Assembly (NCBI RefSeq): GCF_001658025.2
Contig: NZ_CP014007.2
Span: 4,960,001 to 5,024,000 of the forward strand
From: Kosakonia oryzae
GTDB lineage: Bacteria; Pseudomonadota; Gammaproteobacteria; Enterobacterales; Enterobacteriaceae
Direction of reading: 5' to 3'
DNA length: 64,000 nt
The notes under the pieces were generated by a model. That model searched no databases, was not told where the DNA came from, and worked only from the letters and a program-made list of their open reading frames with translations. Positions 9,038 through 17,525 of the stretch are shown one piece after another (the first letter of the stretch is position 1; every line of letters begins with the position of its first letter). A program made the position numbers and the translations under genes.

Positions 9038-9878
9038 CGCGCTGACCGGTTACAACTTTGCCTTTCTTGATGAGCAAACCAAACGCATGATCCGCCGGGC
9101 GCTGCTGAAAGCGGTTGCCATTCCCGGTTACCAGGTGCCGTTTGGCGGGCGCGAAATGCCGATGCCCTACGGCTGGGGTACCGGCGGTATTCAGTTAACC
9201 GCCAGCGTCATTGGCGAAGACGATGTGCTGAAAGTGATCGATCAGGGCGCGGATGACACCACCAACGCCGTCTCGATCCGCCAGTTCTTCACCCGCGTGA
9301 CCGGCGTGGAAACCACCGAACGCACTGCCGACGCGACGCTGATTCAGACTCGCCACCGCATTCCTGAAACGCCGCTGGTTGAAGATCAGATCCTGATCTA
9401 CCAGGTGCCGATCCCGGAGCCGCTGCGCTTTATCGAACCGCGCGAAACCGAAACCCGTACCATGCACGCGCTGGAAGAGTACGGCGTGATGCAGGTGAAG
9501 CTGTATGAAGACATTGCGCGCTTCGGCAACTTCACCACCCGCTACGCCTGGCCGGTGAAAGTGAATGGCCGCTACGTGATGGACCCGTCGCCAATCCCGG
9601 CGTTTGATAACCCGAAAATGCACTTCATGCCCGCGCTGCAACTGTTCGGCGCCGGGCGTGAAAAACGCATTTACGCCGTTCCGCCGTATACCCAGGTCGA
9701 GAGTCTCGACTTTGAGGATTACCCCTTTGCGCCGCAAAAGTGGGATCAGCCATGCGCCATTTGCGGTTCCACCCACAGTTATCTGGATGAAGTGGTGCTG
9801 GATGATACCGGCACGCGCATGTTCGTCTGCTCCGATACCGACTACTGCCGCCAACAGAGCGAGGCTTTACGCAAATGA
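9030..9878 (+). CDS. phnJ: Carbon-phosphorus lyase PhnJ (radical SAM)
   Basis: Radical S-adenosylmethionine enzyme that breaks the C-P bond of ribose-1-phosphonate 5-phosphate, releasing the alkane and a cyclic phosphate. The start is GTG 9030, preceded by AGGAGAG (9018-9024), giving 282 residues against 281 in E. coli; a longer in-frame extension upstream lies inside phnI and is not used. The cysteine set is intact: C242 and C245 (CAIC), C267 and C273 (CSDTDYC), matching E. coli C241/C244/C266 for the iron-sulphur cluster and C272, the proposed thiyl-radical residue. It overlaps phnK by 4 bases. Confidence 0.95.
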   Translation: MANALTGYNFAFLDEQTKRMIRRALLKAVAIPGYQVPFGGREMPMPYGWGTGGIQLTASVIGEDDVLKVIDQGADDTTNAVSIRQFFTRVTGVETTERTADATLIQTRHRIPETPLVEDQILIYQVPIPEPLRFIEPRETETRTMHALEEYGVMQVKLYEDIARFGNFTTRYAWPVKVNGRYVMDPSPIPAFDNPKMHFMPALQLFGAGREKRIYAVPPYTQVESLDFEDYPFAPQKWDQPCAICGSTHSYLDEVVLDDTGTRMFVCSDTDYCRQQSEALRK

Positions 9879-10633
9879 CCCAACCGCTGCTTTCGGTGAA
9901 TCAACTCTCCCATCTCTACGCGCCAGGCAAAGGGTTTCAGGACGTCTCGTTCGATCTGTGGCCGGGTGAAGTGCTGGGCATTGTCGGCGAATCCGGCTCC
10001 GGTAAAACCACCCTGCTGAATGCCATTTCAGCACGGCTGGCGCCACAGCAGGGGCAGGTTATCTATAACGACCGCGATCTGTACGCCATCAGCGAAGCCG
10101 AGCGCCGCCGTCTGCTGCGAACCGAATGGGGCGTGGTACACCAGCATCCGCTGGATGGCCTGCGCCGCCAGGTCTCCGCCGGGGGCAATATCGGCGAACG
10201 GCTGATGGCGACTGGCGCGCGGCATTACGGTGATATCCGCGCCTGTGCGCAACAGTGGCTGACGGATGTCGAGATCCCACCGTCACGCATTGACGATTTG
10301 CCCACCACCTTTTCCGGCGGGATGCAGCAGCGACTGCAAATCGCCCGCAATCTCGTGACGCAGCCAAAACTGGTGTTTATGGATGAACCCACCGGCGGGC
10401 TGGATGTGTCGGTACAGGCACGTTTGCTGGATCTGCTGCGCAGCCTGGTGGTGGAGATGAACCTTGCCGTGGTGATGGTGACCCATGATTTGGGCGTCGC
10501 GCGCCTGCTGGCAAATCGTCTGCTGGTCATGAAACAGGGTCAGGTGGTGGAAAGTGGGTTAACCGATCGCGTGCTCGACGATCCGCATCACCCCTATACC
10601 CAGTTGCTGGTTTCCTCGGTATTGCAAAATTAA
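9875..10633 (+). CDS. phnK: C-P lyase ABC-type ATPase PhnK
   Basis: ATP-binding-cassette protein that docks on the PhnGHIJ core rather than powering a membrane transporter. Walker [10 protein letters not shown] is at residues 38-46, the signature motif [10 protein letters not shown] near 146-155, and Walker [10 protein letters not shown] follows. The 252 residues match E. coli exactly in length. It overlaps phnJ by 4 bases and is 10 bp from phnL. Confidence 0.94.
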   Translation: MTQPLLSVNQLSHLYAPGKGFQDVSFDLWPGEVLGIVGESGSGKTTLLNAISARLAPQQGQVIYNDRDLYAISEAERRRLLRTEWGVVHQHPLDGLRRQVSAGGNIGERLMATGARHYGDIRACAQQWLTDVEIPPSRIDDLPTTFSGGMQQRLQIARNLVTQPKLVFMDEPTGGLDVSVQARLLDLLRSLVVEMNLAVVMVTHDLGVARLLANRLLVMKQGQVVESGLTDRVLDDPHHPYTQLLVSSVLQN

Positions 10634-10643
10634 GGAGTCTGCG

Positions 10644-11330
10644 ATGTCTGTTTTGCGTGTGGAAAATGTCAGCAAAACCTTTGTCCTGCACCATCAGAAC
10701 GGCGTGCGACTGCCGGTGCTGCGCGACACCTCGCTGGAGGTGAACGCCGGGGAATGCGTGGTGCTGCACGGCCACTCCGGCAGTGGAAAATCGACGCTGC
10801 TGCGATCGCTGTATGCCAACTATTTGCCGGACGCCGGGCATATTCATGTCAAACATGGCGATGAATGGGTCGATTTGGTACAGGCTCCGGCGCGAAAAGT
10901 ACTGGACGTGCGTCGTCATACTATCGGCTGGGTCAGCCAGTTTTTACGCGTCATTCCACGCGTCAGCGCACTCGACGTGGTGATGCAGCCGCTGCTGGAG
11001 CTGGGGCTTCCCCGCGATGTCTGCATCGGTAAAGCCAGCCAGTTGCTGACGCGGTTAAATGTGCCGGAACGCTTGTGGCACCTTGCACCGGCAACGTTCT
11101 CCGGCGGCGAGCAGCAGCGCGTCAACATAGCCCGCGGCTTTATTGTTGACTACCCGATTCTACTGCTTGATGAACCGACCGCCTCGCTGGATGCGAAAAA
11201 CAGCGCCGCCGTCGTTGAACTGATCGCGCAGGCCAAAGCGCGCGGCGCAGCGATTGTCGGCATCTTCCATGACGAGGCCGTGCGCGAAAGCGTCGCCGAC
11301 TGTCTGTTTCCGATGGGAATCTCCGCATGA
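10644..11330 (+). CDS. phnL: C-P lyase ABC-type ATPase PhnL
   Basis: Second cassette ATPase of the pathway; in E. coli it binds PhnK as a heterodimer on the core complex. Walker [10 protein letters not shown] is near residues 43-51, signature [10 protein letters not shown] near 152-161, Walker [10 protein letters not shown]. Length 228 residues (226 in E. coli). It has its own AAGGAG site (10632-10637) and overlaps phnM by 4 bases. Confidence 0.94.
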   Translation: MSVLRVENVSKTFVLHHQNGVRLPVLRDTSLEVNAGECVVLHGHSGSGKSTLLRSLYANYLPDAGHIHVKHGDEWVDLVQAPARKVLDVRRHTIGWVSQFLRVIPRVSALDVVMQPLLELGLPRDVCIGKASQLLTRLNVPERLWHLAPATFSGGEQQRVNIARGFIVDYPILLLDEPTASLDAKNSAAVVELIAQAKARGAAIVGIFHDEAVRESVADCLFPMGISA

Positions 11331-12463
11331 TTATCAATAATGTCAAACTGATCCTTGAAGACGAAGTGGTCGACGGTTCACTGGAAGTGCGCGACGGCGT
11401 GATCCGCGCCTTCGCCGAAACCCAAAGCCGCCAGCCAGGCGCTCATGATGGCGACGGCGGCTGGTTGCTGCCGGGGCTTATCGAACTGCATACGGACAAC
11501 CTCGACAAATTCTTCACCCCGCGCCCCAAAGTGGACTGGCCCGCCCACTCCGCAATGAGCAGCCACGACGCGCTGATGGTCGCCAACGGCATCACTACGG
11601 TGCTGGATGCGGTCGCCATTGGCGATGTGCGCGACGGCGGCGATCGGCTGGAAAATCTGGAGAAGATGATCAACGCGGTGGAAGATTCGCAAAAACGCGG
11701 GCTGAACCGCGCGGAACATCGCCTGCATTTACGCTGCGAATTGCCGCACCACACCACGCTGCCGCTGTTTGAAAAGCTGGTCGGCCGCGAGCCGGTGACG
11801 CTGGTATCGCTGATGGATCACTCGCCAGGCCAGCGCCAGTACGCCAGCTACGAAAAGTATCGCGATTACTATCAGGGCAAATATCACCTGACCAACGAAC
11901 AAATGGATGCGTTTGAACAGGAGCAACTGGCGCTGGCCGCCGAGTGGTCGCAGCCTAACCGGATGGCAATTGCCGCGCTCTGCCGGGCGCGTAACCTGCC
12001 GCTGGCCAGCCACGATGACGCCACGCGCGAACATGTGGTGGAATCCCACCAGTTAGGCAGCGTGATCGCAGAATTCCCCACCACCTTTGCCGCTGCGGAA
12101 GCCTCGCGCGAGCACGGCCTGAGCGTACTGATGGGCGCGCCAAACATCGTGCGCGGCGGCTCGCACTCCGGCAATGTGGCGGCGCATAAACTGGCGCAGC
12201 TCGGCATGCTGGATATTCTCTCATCGGATTATTATCCCGCCAGCCTGCTGGACGCCGCCTTCCGCGTTGCGGCGGATGAGCAGAATGATTTCACCCTGCC
12301 GCGCGCTATTCACCTGGTAACGAAAAACCCGGCGCAGGCGCTCAAGCTTGACGATCGCGGAACGCTCGGCGAAGGAAAACGGGCCGATCTGGTGCTGGTG
12401 CACAATAAAGGCGACCATGTCCGCGTCGATCACGTCTGGCGCGAGGGGAAACGGGTGTTCTGA
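11327..12463 (+). CDS. phnM: Alpha-D-ribose 1-methylphosphonate 5-triphosphate diphosphatase PhnM
   Basis: Amidohydrolase-superfamily metalloenzyme that removes pyrophosphate from ribose-1-phosphonate 5-triphosphate to give the PhnJ substrate. The metal-site motif [11 protein letters not shown] (H-x-D) is near residues 45-55, with later conserved histidines such as the SHDDAT segment. Length 378 residues, as in E. coli. The stop and the phnN start share one base. Confidence 0.95.
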   Translation: MIINNVKLILEDEVVDGSLEVRDGVIRAFAETQSRQPGAHDGDGGWLLPGLIELHTDNLDKFFTPRPKVDWPAHSAMSSHDALMVANGITTVLDAVAIGDVRDGGDRLENLEKMINAVEDSQKRGLNRAEHRLHLRCELPHHTTLPLFEKLVGREPVTLVSLMDHSPGQRQYASYEKYRDYYQGKYHLTNEQMDAFEQEQLALAAEWSQPNRMAIAALCRARNLPLASHDDATREHVVESHQLGSVIAEFPTTFAAAEASREHGLSVLMGAPNIVRGGSHSGNVAAHKLAQLGMLDILSSDYYPASLLDAAFRVAADEQNDFTLPRAIHLVTKNPAQALKLDDRGTLGEGKRADLVLVHNKGDHVRVDHVWREGKRVF

Positions 12464-13011
12464 TGGGCAGACTGATCTGGTTGATGGGGCCATCCGGCGC
12501 CGGAAAAGATACGCTGCTGGCCGCGCTGCGCAGCCGCGAGCATCCCCAGTTGCTGGTGGCGCACCGCTATATCACGCGCCCGGCAGGTTCCGGCAGCGAG
12601 AACCATATCGAGCTGAGCGAAAAGGAGTTTTTTACCCGCGCCGAGCAGCATCTGTTTACCCTGAGCTGGCACGCCAACGATCTCTACTACGGTATCGGCG
12701 TCGAGGTCGATCTCTGGTTGCAGGCGGGGTTTGATGTGGTGGTCAACGGCTCGCGCGGCCATCTGCCGCAGGCGCAGACGCAATACGGCGAGGTGCTGAT
12801 GCCGGTGTATGTACAGGTATCGCCAGAGATTTTGCGCCTGCGCCTGGAAAAACGCGGCCGCGAAAGCAGCGCGGAAATTACCGCCCGGCTGGAACGCGCG
12901 GCCCGTTACTCGCCGGGAGACTGCCTGACGCTGAACAACGACGGGAGTCTGCTACAGTCAGTGGAAGGATTGATCTCGTTGATACGTGCACAACAAGGGA
13001 AAAGTGCGTAA
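12463..13011 (+). CDS. phnN: Ribose 1,5-bisphosphate phosphokinase PhnN
   Basis: P-loop kinase of the guanylate-kinase-like fold that converts ribose 1,5-bisphosphate to phosphoribosyl pyrophosphate, the last salvage step after C-P cleavage. Walker A GPSGAGKD lies at residues 9-16. 182 residues (185 in E. coli). In E. coli phnO follows; here the next gene, 60 bp away, is phnP. Confidence 0.93.
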   Translation: MGRLIWLMGPSGAGKDTLLAALRSREHPQLLVAHRYITRPAGSGSENHIELSEKEFFTRAEQHLFTLSWHANDLYYGIGVEVDLWLQAGFDVVVNGSRGHLPQAQTQYGEVLMPVYVQVSPEILRLRLEKRGRESSAEITARLERAARYSPGDCLTLNNDGSLLQSVEGLISLIRAQQGKSA

Positions 13012-13071
13012 TGCTGCCGGCGCATGCAGCGTGCGCCGTTTACGTTAACTCAACCGTTAAAGCGAGGCGCT

Positions 13072-13830
13072 ATGAGCCTGACTCTCACTCTGACCGGCAC
13101 CGGCGGTGCACAACTGGTTCCGGTATTCGGTTGCGATTGCGCAGCCTGCTTACGCGCGCGCCAGCAGTCGCAATATCGCCGCCAGCCTTGCAGCGGCATG
13201 GTGCAGTTTAACGACACGGTGACGCTGCTGGATGCCGGGCTTGCCGATTTAATAGAGCGTTTCCCGGCGGGTCAGTTTCAGCAGATTCTGTTGACGCATT
13301 ACCATATGGATCATGTGCAAGGGCTGTTTCCGCTGCGCTGGGGCTTAGGCGCGAAAATCCCGGTTTACGGCCCGCCGGATGAACAGGGCTGCGACGATCT
13401 GTTTAAACATCCCGGCCTGCTTGATTTTAGCCATACCGTTGAGCCGTTTGTGGTGTTCGATCTGCAAGGATTGCAGGTCACGCCGCTGCCGCTGAACCAC
13501 TCGAAACTCACTTTTGGTTATCTGCTGGAATCGGCGCACAGCCGGGTTGCCTGGCTTTCGGATACTGCCGGTCTGCCGGATAAAACGCTTAAGTTTTTAC
13601 TTAATAATCGCCCGCAGGTGGTGATCATCGATTGCAGTGAACCGCCCTGCGCAGAGACACCGAAAAATCATAACGATCTACGTACCGTTATTGCCCTGAA
13701 TGAGGTGATTGGCTGCCCGCGCGTTGTGCTAACCCATATCGGGCACCGCTTTGATGTCTGGTTGATGAATAACACGCTGCCGGCGGGGTTTGAGGCGGGT
13801 TTTGATGGCATGCGGATTGTACTGGATTAG
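13072..13830 (+). CDS. phnP: Phosphoribosyl 1,2-cyclic phosphate phosphodiesterase PhnP
   Basis: Metallo-beta-lactamase-fold hydrolase that opens the 1,2-cyclic phosphate made by PhnJ to ribose 1,5-bisphosphate, the PhnN substrate. The HYHMDH motif (H76, H78, D80, H81) binds the catalytic metals, and C21, C23 and C26 form the accessory structural zinc site known from E. coli PhnP. ATG 13072 is chosen over an upstream in-frame ATG (13024) because of the GAGG at 13064 and the exact 252-residue E. coli length. phnO, encoding the aminoalkylphosphonate N-acetyltransferase, is missing between phnN and this gene. Confidence 0.94.
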   Translation: MSLTLTLTGTGGAQLVPVFGCDCAACLRARQQSQYRRQPCSGMVQFNDTVTLLDAGLADLIERFPAGQFQQILLTHYHMDHVQGLFPLRWGLGAKIPVYGPPDEQGCDDLFKHPGLLDFSHTVEPFVVFDLQGLQVTPLPLNHSKLTFGYLLESAHSRVAWLSDTAGLPDKTLKFLLNNRPQVVIIDCSEPPCAETPKNHNDLRTVIALNEVIGCPRVVLTHIGHRFDVWLMNNTLPAGFEAGFDGMRIVLD

Positions 13831-14026
13831 ACCGCACAATATGGATATATTCGTCCCGTTGCTTACCTGCATGGGTTAAGCAGACGCAGCCTGTAAAGAG
13901 GTCGTTTGAGGGACAAAGCGTACAGACTCGCACCGATAGGGTTGTGGATAACGCAACCGGGTCTTAAATACCCGCGTGTGACCAATAAATAATTAGCACA
14001 TCGCGGCTTACAGAGTATGACTTGCC

Positions 14027-14371
14027 ATGAATGTGCTTTTTATTTGTAGCCGCAACCAATGGCGCAGCCCAACCGCTGAGCAAGTGTTTCGTCGCTACCC
14101 CGGGGTAAATGCTCGCTCTGCTGGCACACAACGCCATGCGAGAAAAACCGTCTCGCCCGCCATTCTCTCCTGGGCAGACGTCATCTGCGTGATGGAAGAA
14201 AAACACAAAAACAGCATCCTTGCCGACTTTAGCCGCCTGGTGCAGCATAAACCTGTTTATGTGCTTGATATTCCGGATCAATACCATTTTATGGACCCGC
14301 AATTAATCACGCTGCTTGAGGATATCGTTCCGGAACGCCTGGGTTTGCGCGTCCCGGCGCTGGCGCGTTAG
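14027..14371 (+). CDS. Small low-molecular-weight protein-tyrosine-phosphatase-like protein
   Basis: A 114-residue cytoplasmic protein with the phosphatase signature C(X)5R at its N terminus, CSRNQWRSPT (Cys7 to Arg13), the pattern of the COG4551-type predicted tyrosine phosphatases. A DIPD segment near residues 80-83 could supply the general acid. It is shorter than typical LMW-PTPs (about 150 residues). It lies alone between phnP and yjdP, a position empty in E. coli K-12, and its stop codon overlaps the convergent yjdP stop by a few bases. The substrate is unknown. ADP-ribose-1-phosphate or nucleotide phosphatase roles cannot be excluded. Confidence 0.75.
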   Translation: MNVLFICSRNQWRSPTAEQVFRRYPGVNARSAGTQRHARKTVSPAILSWADVICVMEEKHKNSILADFSRLVQHKPVYVLDIPDQYHFMDPQLITLLEDIVPERLGLRVPALAR

Positions 14372-14676
14372 CGGTCGTCGTCCTCTTCCAGCCTGCGTTC
14401 TTCGTCATCCAGCTGGCGTCGCTCCCGATCGAGCTGACGCTGGCGTTCATCAAGCTGGCGTCGCCTGTCTTCAAGCTGCCGGTAGCGGTTGTCATAATTC
14501 CGGTACTGCTCGTCGCTGCGGCGGCTGCTTTCATCGTCGCGACTGCCGTCAGAGCTGTACGCGTCGCCGATTGCCCGCTGAATATTGCCAATAGCGTCGT
14601 CGATAATATCGGCGTGCGCCATCTGACTACTGAGTGAAAGAGCGCCGAATAACAGCGCGGTCGCGTAACGTTTCAT
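14368..14676 (-). CDS. yjdP: Secreted coiled-coil protein YjdP (DUF2756 type)
   Basis: A 102-residue exported protein. A signal peptide ends at MAHA (about residue 22). The mature part has an IIDDAIGNIQ segment followed by a highly charged Arg/Asp/Glu/Gln-rich helix with repeating RRQLDERQRQ-like units (residues about 60-100), giving a long, probably periplasmic, coiled coil. E. coli YjdP has the same design. Function unknown. Its ATG follows a stable hairpin by two bases and no Shine-Dalgarno sequence is seen, so initiation may be controlled by the structure. Confidence 0.85.
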   Translation of the reverse strand: MKRYATALLFGALSLSSQMAHADIIDDAIGNIQRAIGDAYSSDGSRDDESSRRSDEQYRNYDNRYRQLEDRRRQLDERQRQLDRERRQLDDEERRLEEDDDR

Positions 14677-14678
14677 AA

Positions 14679-14704
14679 AGCCAGTCTCAAAGGGGGGACT
14701 GGCT
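14679..14704 (-). promoter_or_regulatory. Hairpin abutting the yjdP start codon
   Basis: Perfect 8-bp stem AGCCAGTC/GACTGGCT (14697-14704 and 14679-14686) with a 10-base loop, ending two bases before the yjdP ATG on the minus strand. It could be an attenuator after rpiB or a translational control element for yjdP. Confidence 0.5.
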
Positions 14705-14747
14705 GTACGTTAGAGCAGAGCCTGCCTTAGCGGGTAGCGGAGGAATC

Positions 14748-15209
14748 TCAATTGCGGGCGGAAGGTGGCTGCTTCTCAATTTGCGCAATCGCATCCACGC
14801 GTAGCTGATGGCGACCGCCTTCAAACTCTGCGCCCAGCCAGCTATCGACAATCATTTTCGCCAGCTCAAGCCCGACCACGCGCGAACCGAACGCCAGTAC
14901 ATTGGTGTCGTTATGCTGGCGCGAAAGCTGTGCGGAGTAAGGTTCGCTACATACCACCGCACGGATACCGGGGAATTTATTGGCGGCGATAGAAATGCCC
15001 ACACCGGTACCGCAAATCAAAATACCGCCGTCTGCCTCGCCATTCAGTACCGCCTGTGCTACCTCGCTGGCGAAGCGGGGATAATCAGTGCGTGTCGTCG
15101 ACCATGTGCCTTTATCAATGATTTCAATACCTTTTGCTGACAGATGCGCCAGGATATCCGCCTTCAGGATAAACCCGACATGATCGCAGCCGAACGCAAT
15201 CTTCTTCAT
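14748..15209 (-). CDS. rpiB: Ribose-5-phosphate isomerase B / allose-6-phosphate isomerase RpiB
   Basis: Interconverts ribose 5-phosphate and ribulose 5-phosphate, and allose 6-phosphate to allulose 6-phosphate, linking it to the allose operon across the intergenic region. Catalytic C66 in the ICGTGVG loop and H99 (SRQHN) are present at the E. coli positions. 153 residues against 149. It is transcribed divergently from rpiR, whose product represses it in E. coli. A long inverted repeat lies in its leader. Confidence 0.95.
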   Translation of the reverse strand: MKKIAFGCDHVGFILKADILAHLSAKGIEIIDKGTWSTTRTDYPRFASEVAQAVLNGEADGGILICGTGVGISIAANKFPGIRAVVCSEPYSAQLSRQHNDTNVLAFGSRVVGLELAKMIVDSWLGAEFEGGRHQLRVDAIAQIEKQPPSARN

Positions 15210-15573
15210 ATATCCGCCTGGTTAGTGTGCAAACTTTACGGACCCGGTGAGTTTTGTGATTTTTGACCGGTTAACTGCTGAATAAAACCGCAAAATCACC
15301 GGGAACAGCGCCTGTTCTACACGGCATGAATTCACAAATCAATAGCCTTATGTGCATGGAAACCCCTACACCTCAGACGTTCCACATTTCATAAATCAAT
15401 ATAATTTATTGTTTTTAAAGTAAAAATAAGGAAAACACCAACCAAAACATTACAGATAACTTCACAACACACAAAACTTTATGAATTAATTAATTCTGTG
15501 AAGTTGTCAGCATATTTATGGTTCCGGATGTGGTGATATAGTGTCGTCTTCATTTCAAGGACAAGAGAAAGCG
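15210..15573. other. 364-bp divergent control region between rpiB and rpiR
   Basis: No gene. It contains a long imperfect inverted repeat (15243-15303) near rpiB and a 14-bp AT-rich palindrome, GAATTAATTAATTC, at 15483-15496 nearer rpiR. The latter is flanked by AACTT/AAGTT arms and is a candidate RpiR (AlsR) operator. The middle (15380-15470) is strongly AT-rich. Confidence 0.55.
15243..15303. repeat. Long inverted repeat in the rpiB leader
   Basis: Arms CCCGGTGAGTTTTG (15243-15256) and CAAAATCACCGGG (15291-15303) pair over 13 bp with a single bulged base. An inner stem CGGTT/AACCG (15268-15272 and 15286-15290) can form. It lies 34-94 bases upstream of the rpiB ATG. Confidence 0.7.
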
Positions 15574-16464
15574 ATGAGTCAGACAGAATTCGACCACGGT
15601 CTTCCCAACGGCATCGGCCTCGCCCCTTACCTGCGCATGAAGCAGGAAGGGATGACGGAGAACGAAAGCCGCATCGTGGATTGGCTATTAACACCGGGCA
15701 ATATCAGCGATGCCTCCGCCATTAAAGATGTCGCGGAGATGCTGACGGTGTCGGAAGCCATGATCGTGAAAGTGTCGAAACTGCTGGGTTTTAGCGGTTT
15801 CCGCAATCTGCGCAGCGCACTGGTGGAGTACTTCTCTCACTCGCAGCAGGTGCTGCCCGCCGAGCTGTCGTTTGACGAAGCGCCGCAGGATGTGGTGAAC
15901 AAAGTGTTCAATATTACGCTGCGCACCATTATGGAAGGCCAGTCGATCGTTAACGTGGATGAAATCCACCGCGCGGCGCGCTTCTTCTATCAGGCCAAAC
16001 AGCGCGATCTCTACGGCGTTGGCGGCTCTAACGCCATCTGCGCCGATATTGAACACAAGCTGTTGCGCATCGGGGTTCGCTGCCACGCTTACCAGGACGC
16101 GCACATTATGATGATGTCCGCATCGCTGCTTAAAGAGGGCGATGTCGTACTGGTGGTATCGCATTCCGGACGCACCAGTGATTTAAAAGCGGCCGTTGAG
16201 CTGGCGAAAAAAAATGGGGCAAAAATTATTTGTATTACTCACAGCTACCATTCGCCGATTGCCAAAATGGCCGACTTTATTATTTGCTCGCCAGCACCAG
16301 AGACCCCTTTATTAGGGCGAAATGCCTCAGCACGAATATTACAATTAACATTACTTGATGCTTTTTTTGTTTCGGTTGCACAACAGAACATTGAACTGGC
16401 CACACAGAATATGCAAAAAACCGGTGCCATCGTTGATTTTTTCTCACCGGGCGCATTGAAGTAA
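15574..16464 (+). CDS. rpiR: RpiR family transcriptional repressor of rpiB and als genes
   Basis: A 296-residue regulator, the E. coli RpiR/AlsR length, with an N-terminal helix-turn-helix of the RpiR type (residues about 20-85, VAEMLTVSEAMIVKVSKLL) and a C-terminal SIS sugar-phosphate-binding domain (about 130-260, with the VVSHSGRTSD and CITHSYHSP segments). It represses rpiB and the als operon until allose or ribose is present. Start ATG 15574 is used; an upstream in-frame GTG at 15541 is less likely. The divergent rpiB and the downstream alsB fit the E. coli arrangement. Confidence 0.94.
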   Translation: MSQTEFDHGLPNGIGLAPYLRMKQEGMTENESRIVDWLLTPGNISDASAIKDVAEMLTVSEAMIVKVSKLLGFSGFRNLRSALVEYFSHSQQVLPAELSFDEAPQDVVNKVFNITLRTIMEGQSIVNVDEIHRAARFFYQAKQRDLYGVGGSNAICADIEHKLLRIGVRCHAYQDAHIMMMSASLLKEGDVVLVVSHSGRTSDLKAAVELAKKNGAKIICITHSYHSPIAKMADFIICSPAPETPLLGRNASARILQLTLLDAFFVSVAQQNIELATQNMQKTGAIVDFFSPGALK

Positions 16465-16471
16465 AAACAAA

Positions 16472-16499
16472 TACTCATCCCGCCGCAACGGGATGAGTA
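16472..16499. repeat. Perfect 11-bp stem-loop between rpiR and alsB
   Basis: TACTCATCCCG (16472-16482) and CGGGATGAGTA (16489-16499) with a CCGCAA loop. There is no T-tract, so it is more likely an mRNA-end stabiliser or attenuator than a simple terminator. Confidence 0.65.
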
Positions 16500-16526
16500 A
16501 AATTACCCTACAATGAGAAGACCACT

Positions 16527-17462
16527 ATGAATAAATATCTGAAATTATTCAGCGGAGCTGCTATCGGCCTGATGATGAGCACCAGCGTATTTGCCGCTGC
16601 CGAATACGCCGTCGTCTTAAAAACATTATCCAACCCGTTCTGGGTGGATATGAAAAAAGGTATCGAAGACGAAGCAAAAACACTGGGTGTCAGTGTGGAT
16701 ATTTTTGCCTCGCCGTCGGAAGGTGATTTTCAGTCGCAATTACAATTATTCGAAGATCTGAGCAATAAAAATTATAAAGGCATCGCCTTTGCCCCACTCT
16801 CTTCCGTTAACCTGGTGATGCCGGTCGCCCGCGCCTGGAAAAAAGGCATTTATCTGGTGAACCTCGATGAAAAAATCGATATGGATAACCTGAAAAAAGC
16901 CGGCGGGAATGTCGAAGGTTTTATTACCACCGATAACGTTGCAGTCGGCGCTAAAGGCGCAAACTTTATCATTGAACAGCTTGGCGCACAGGGCGGCGAA
17001 GTGGCGATTATCGAAGGTAAAGCAGGCAACGCCTCGGGTGAAGCGCGCCGCAACGGCGCCAGCGAAGCGTTTAAGAAAGCCAGCCAGATCAAACTCGTTG
17101 CCAGCCAGCCCGCTGACTGGGATCGCATTAAGGCGCTGGATGTCGCCACCAACGTGCTGCAACGCAACCCGAACCTGAAAGCCTTCTACTGCGCCAATGA
17201 CACCATGGCGATGGGCGTTGCCCAGGCGGTGGCGAACGCCGGTAAAACCGGCAAAGTGCTGGTCGTCGGCACCGACGGCATTCCGGAAGCGCGCAAAATG
17301 GTGGAAGCCGGGCAGATGACCGCCACCGTTGCGCAAAACCCGGCGGATATTGGCGCTTCGGGTCTGAAAATGATGGTTGATGCGGCAAAAACCGGCAAAG
17401 TTATTCCGCTGGATAAAGCTCCTGAATTCAAGCTGGTCGATTCAATTCTGGTCACTAAGTAA
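16527..17462 (+). CDS. alsB: D-allose-binding periplasmic protein AlsB
   Basis: Periplasmic substrate-binding protein of the D-allose ABC importer (also binds D-ribose). Signal peptide MNKYLKLFSGAAIGLMMSTS with cleavage after FAA near residue 23, then a two-lobed type I periplasmic binding fold. 311 residues, equal to E. coli. It begins the structural als operon and is followed by a REP-like hairpin, which commonly raises expression of the binding protein over the membrane components. Confidence 0.95.
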   Translation: MNKYLKLFSGAAIGLMMSTSVFAAAEYAVVLKTLSNPFWVDMKKGIEDEAKTLGVSVDIFASPSEGDFQSQLQLFEDLSNKNYKGIAFAPLSSVNLVMPVARAWKKGIYLVNLDEKIDMDNLKKAGGNVEGFITTDNVAVGAKGANFIIEQLGAQGGEVAIIEGKAGNASGEARRNGASEAFKKASQIKLVASQPADWDRIKALDVATNVLQRNPNLKAFYCANDTMAMGVAQAVANAGKTGKVLVVGTDGIPEARKMVEAGQMTATVAQNPADIGASGLKMMVDAAKTGKVIPLDKAPEFKLVDSILVTK

Positions 17463-17471
17463 GCCATCAAT

Positions 17472-17500
17472 GCCGGGTGACGCTTTGCGCGCACCCGGCC
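17472..17500. repeat. REP-like stem-loop between alsB and alsA
   Basis: GCCGGGTG (17472-17479) pairs with CACCCGGC (17492-17499). The sequence resembles enterobacterial REP elements (GCCGGATG...). Likely an mRNA stabiliser after alsB. Confidence 0.7.
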
Positions 17501-17525
17501 TGAAAAGTGTGCAAAGAGGTTACTT

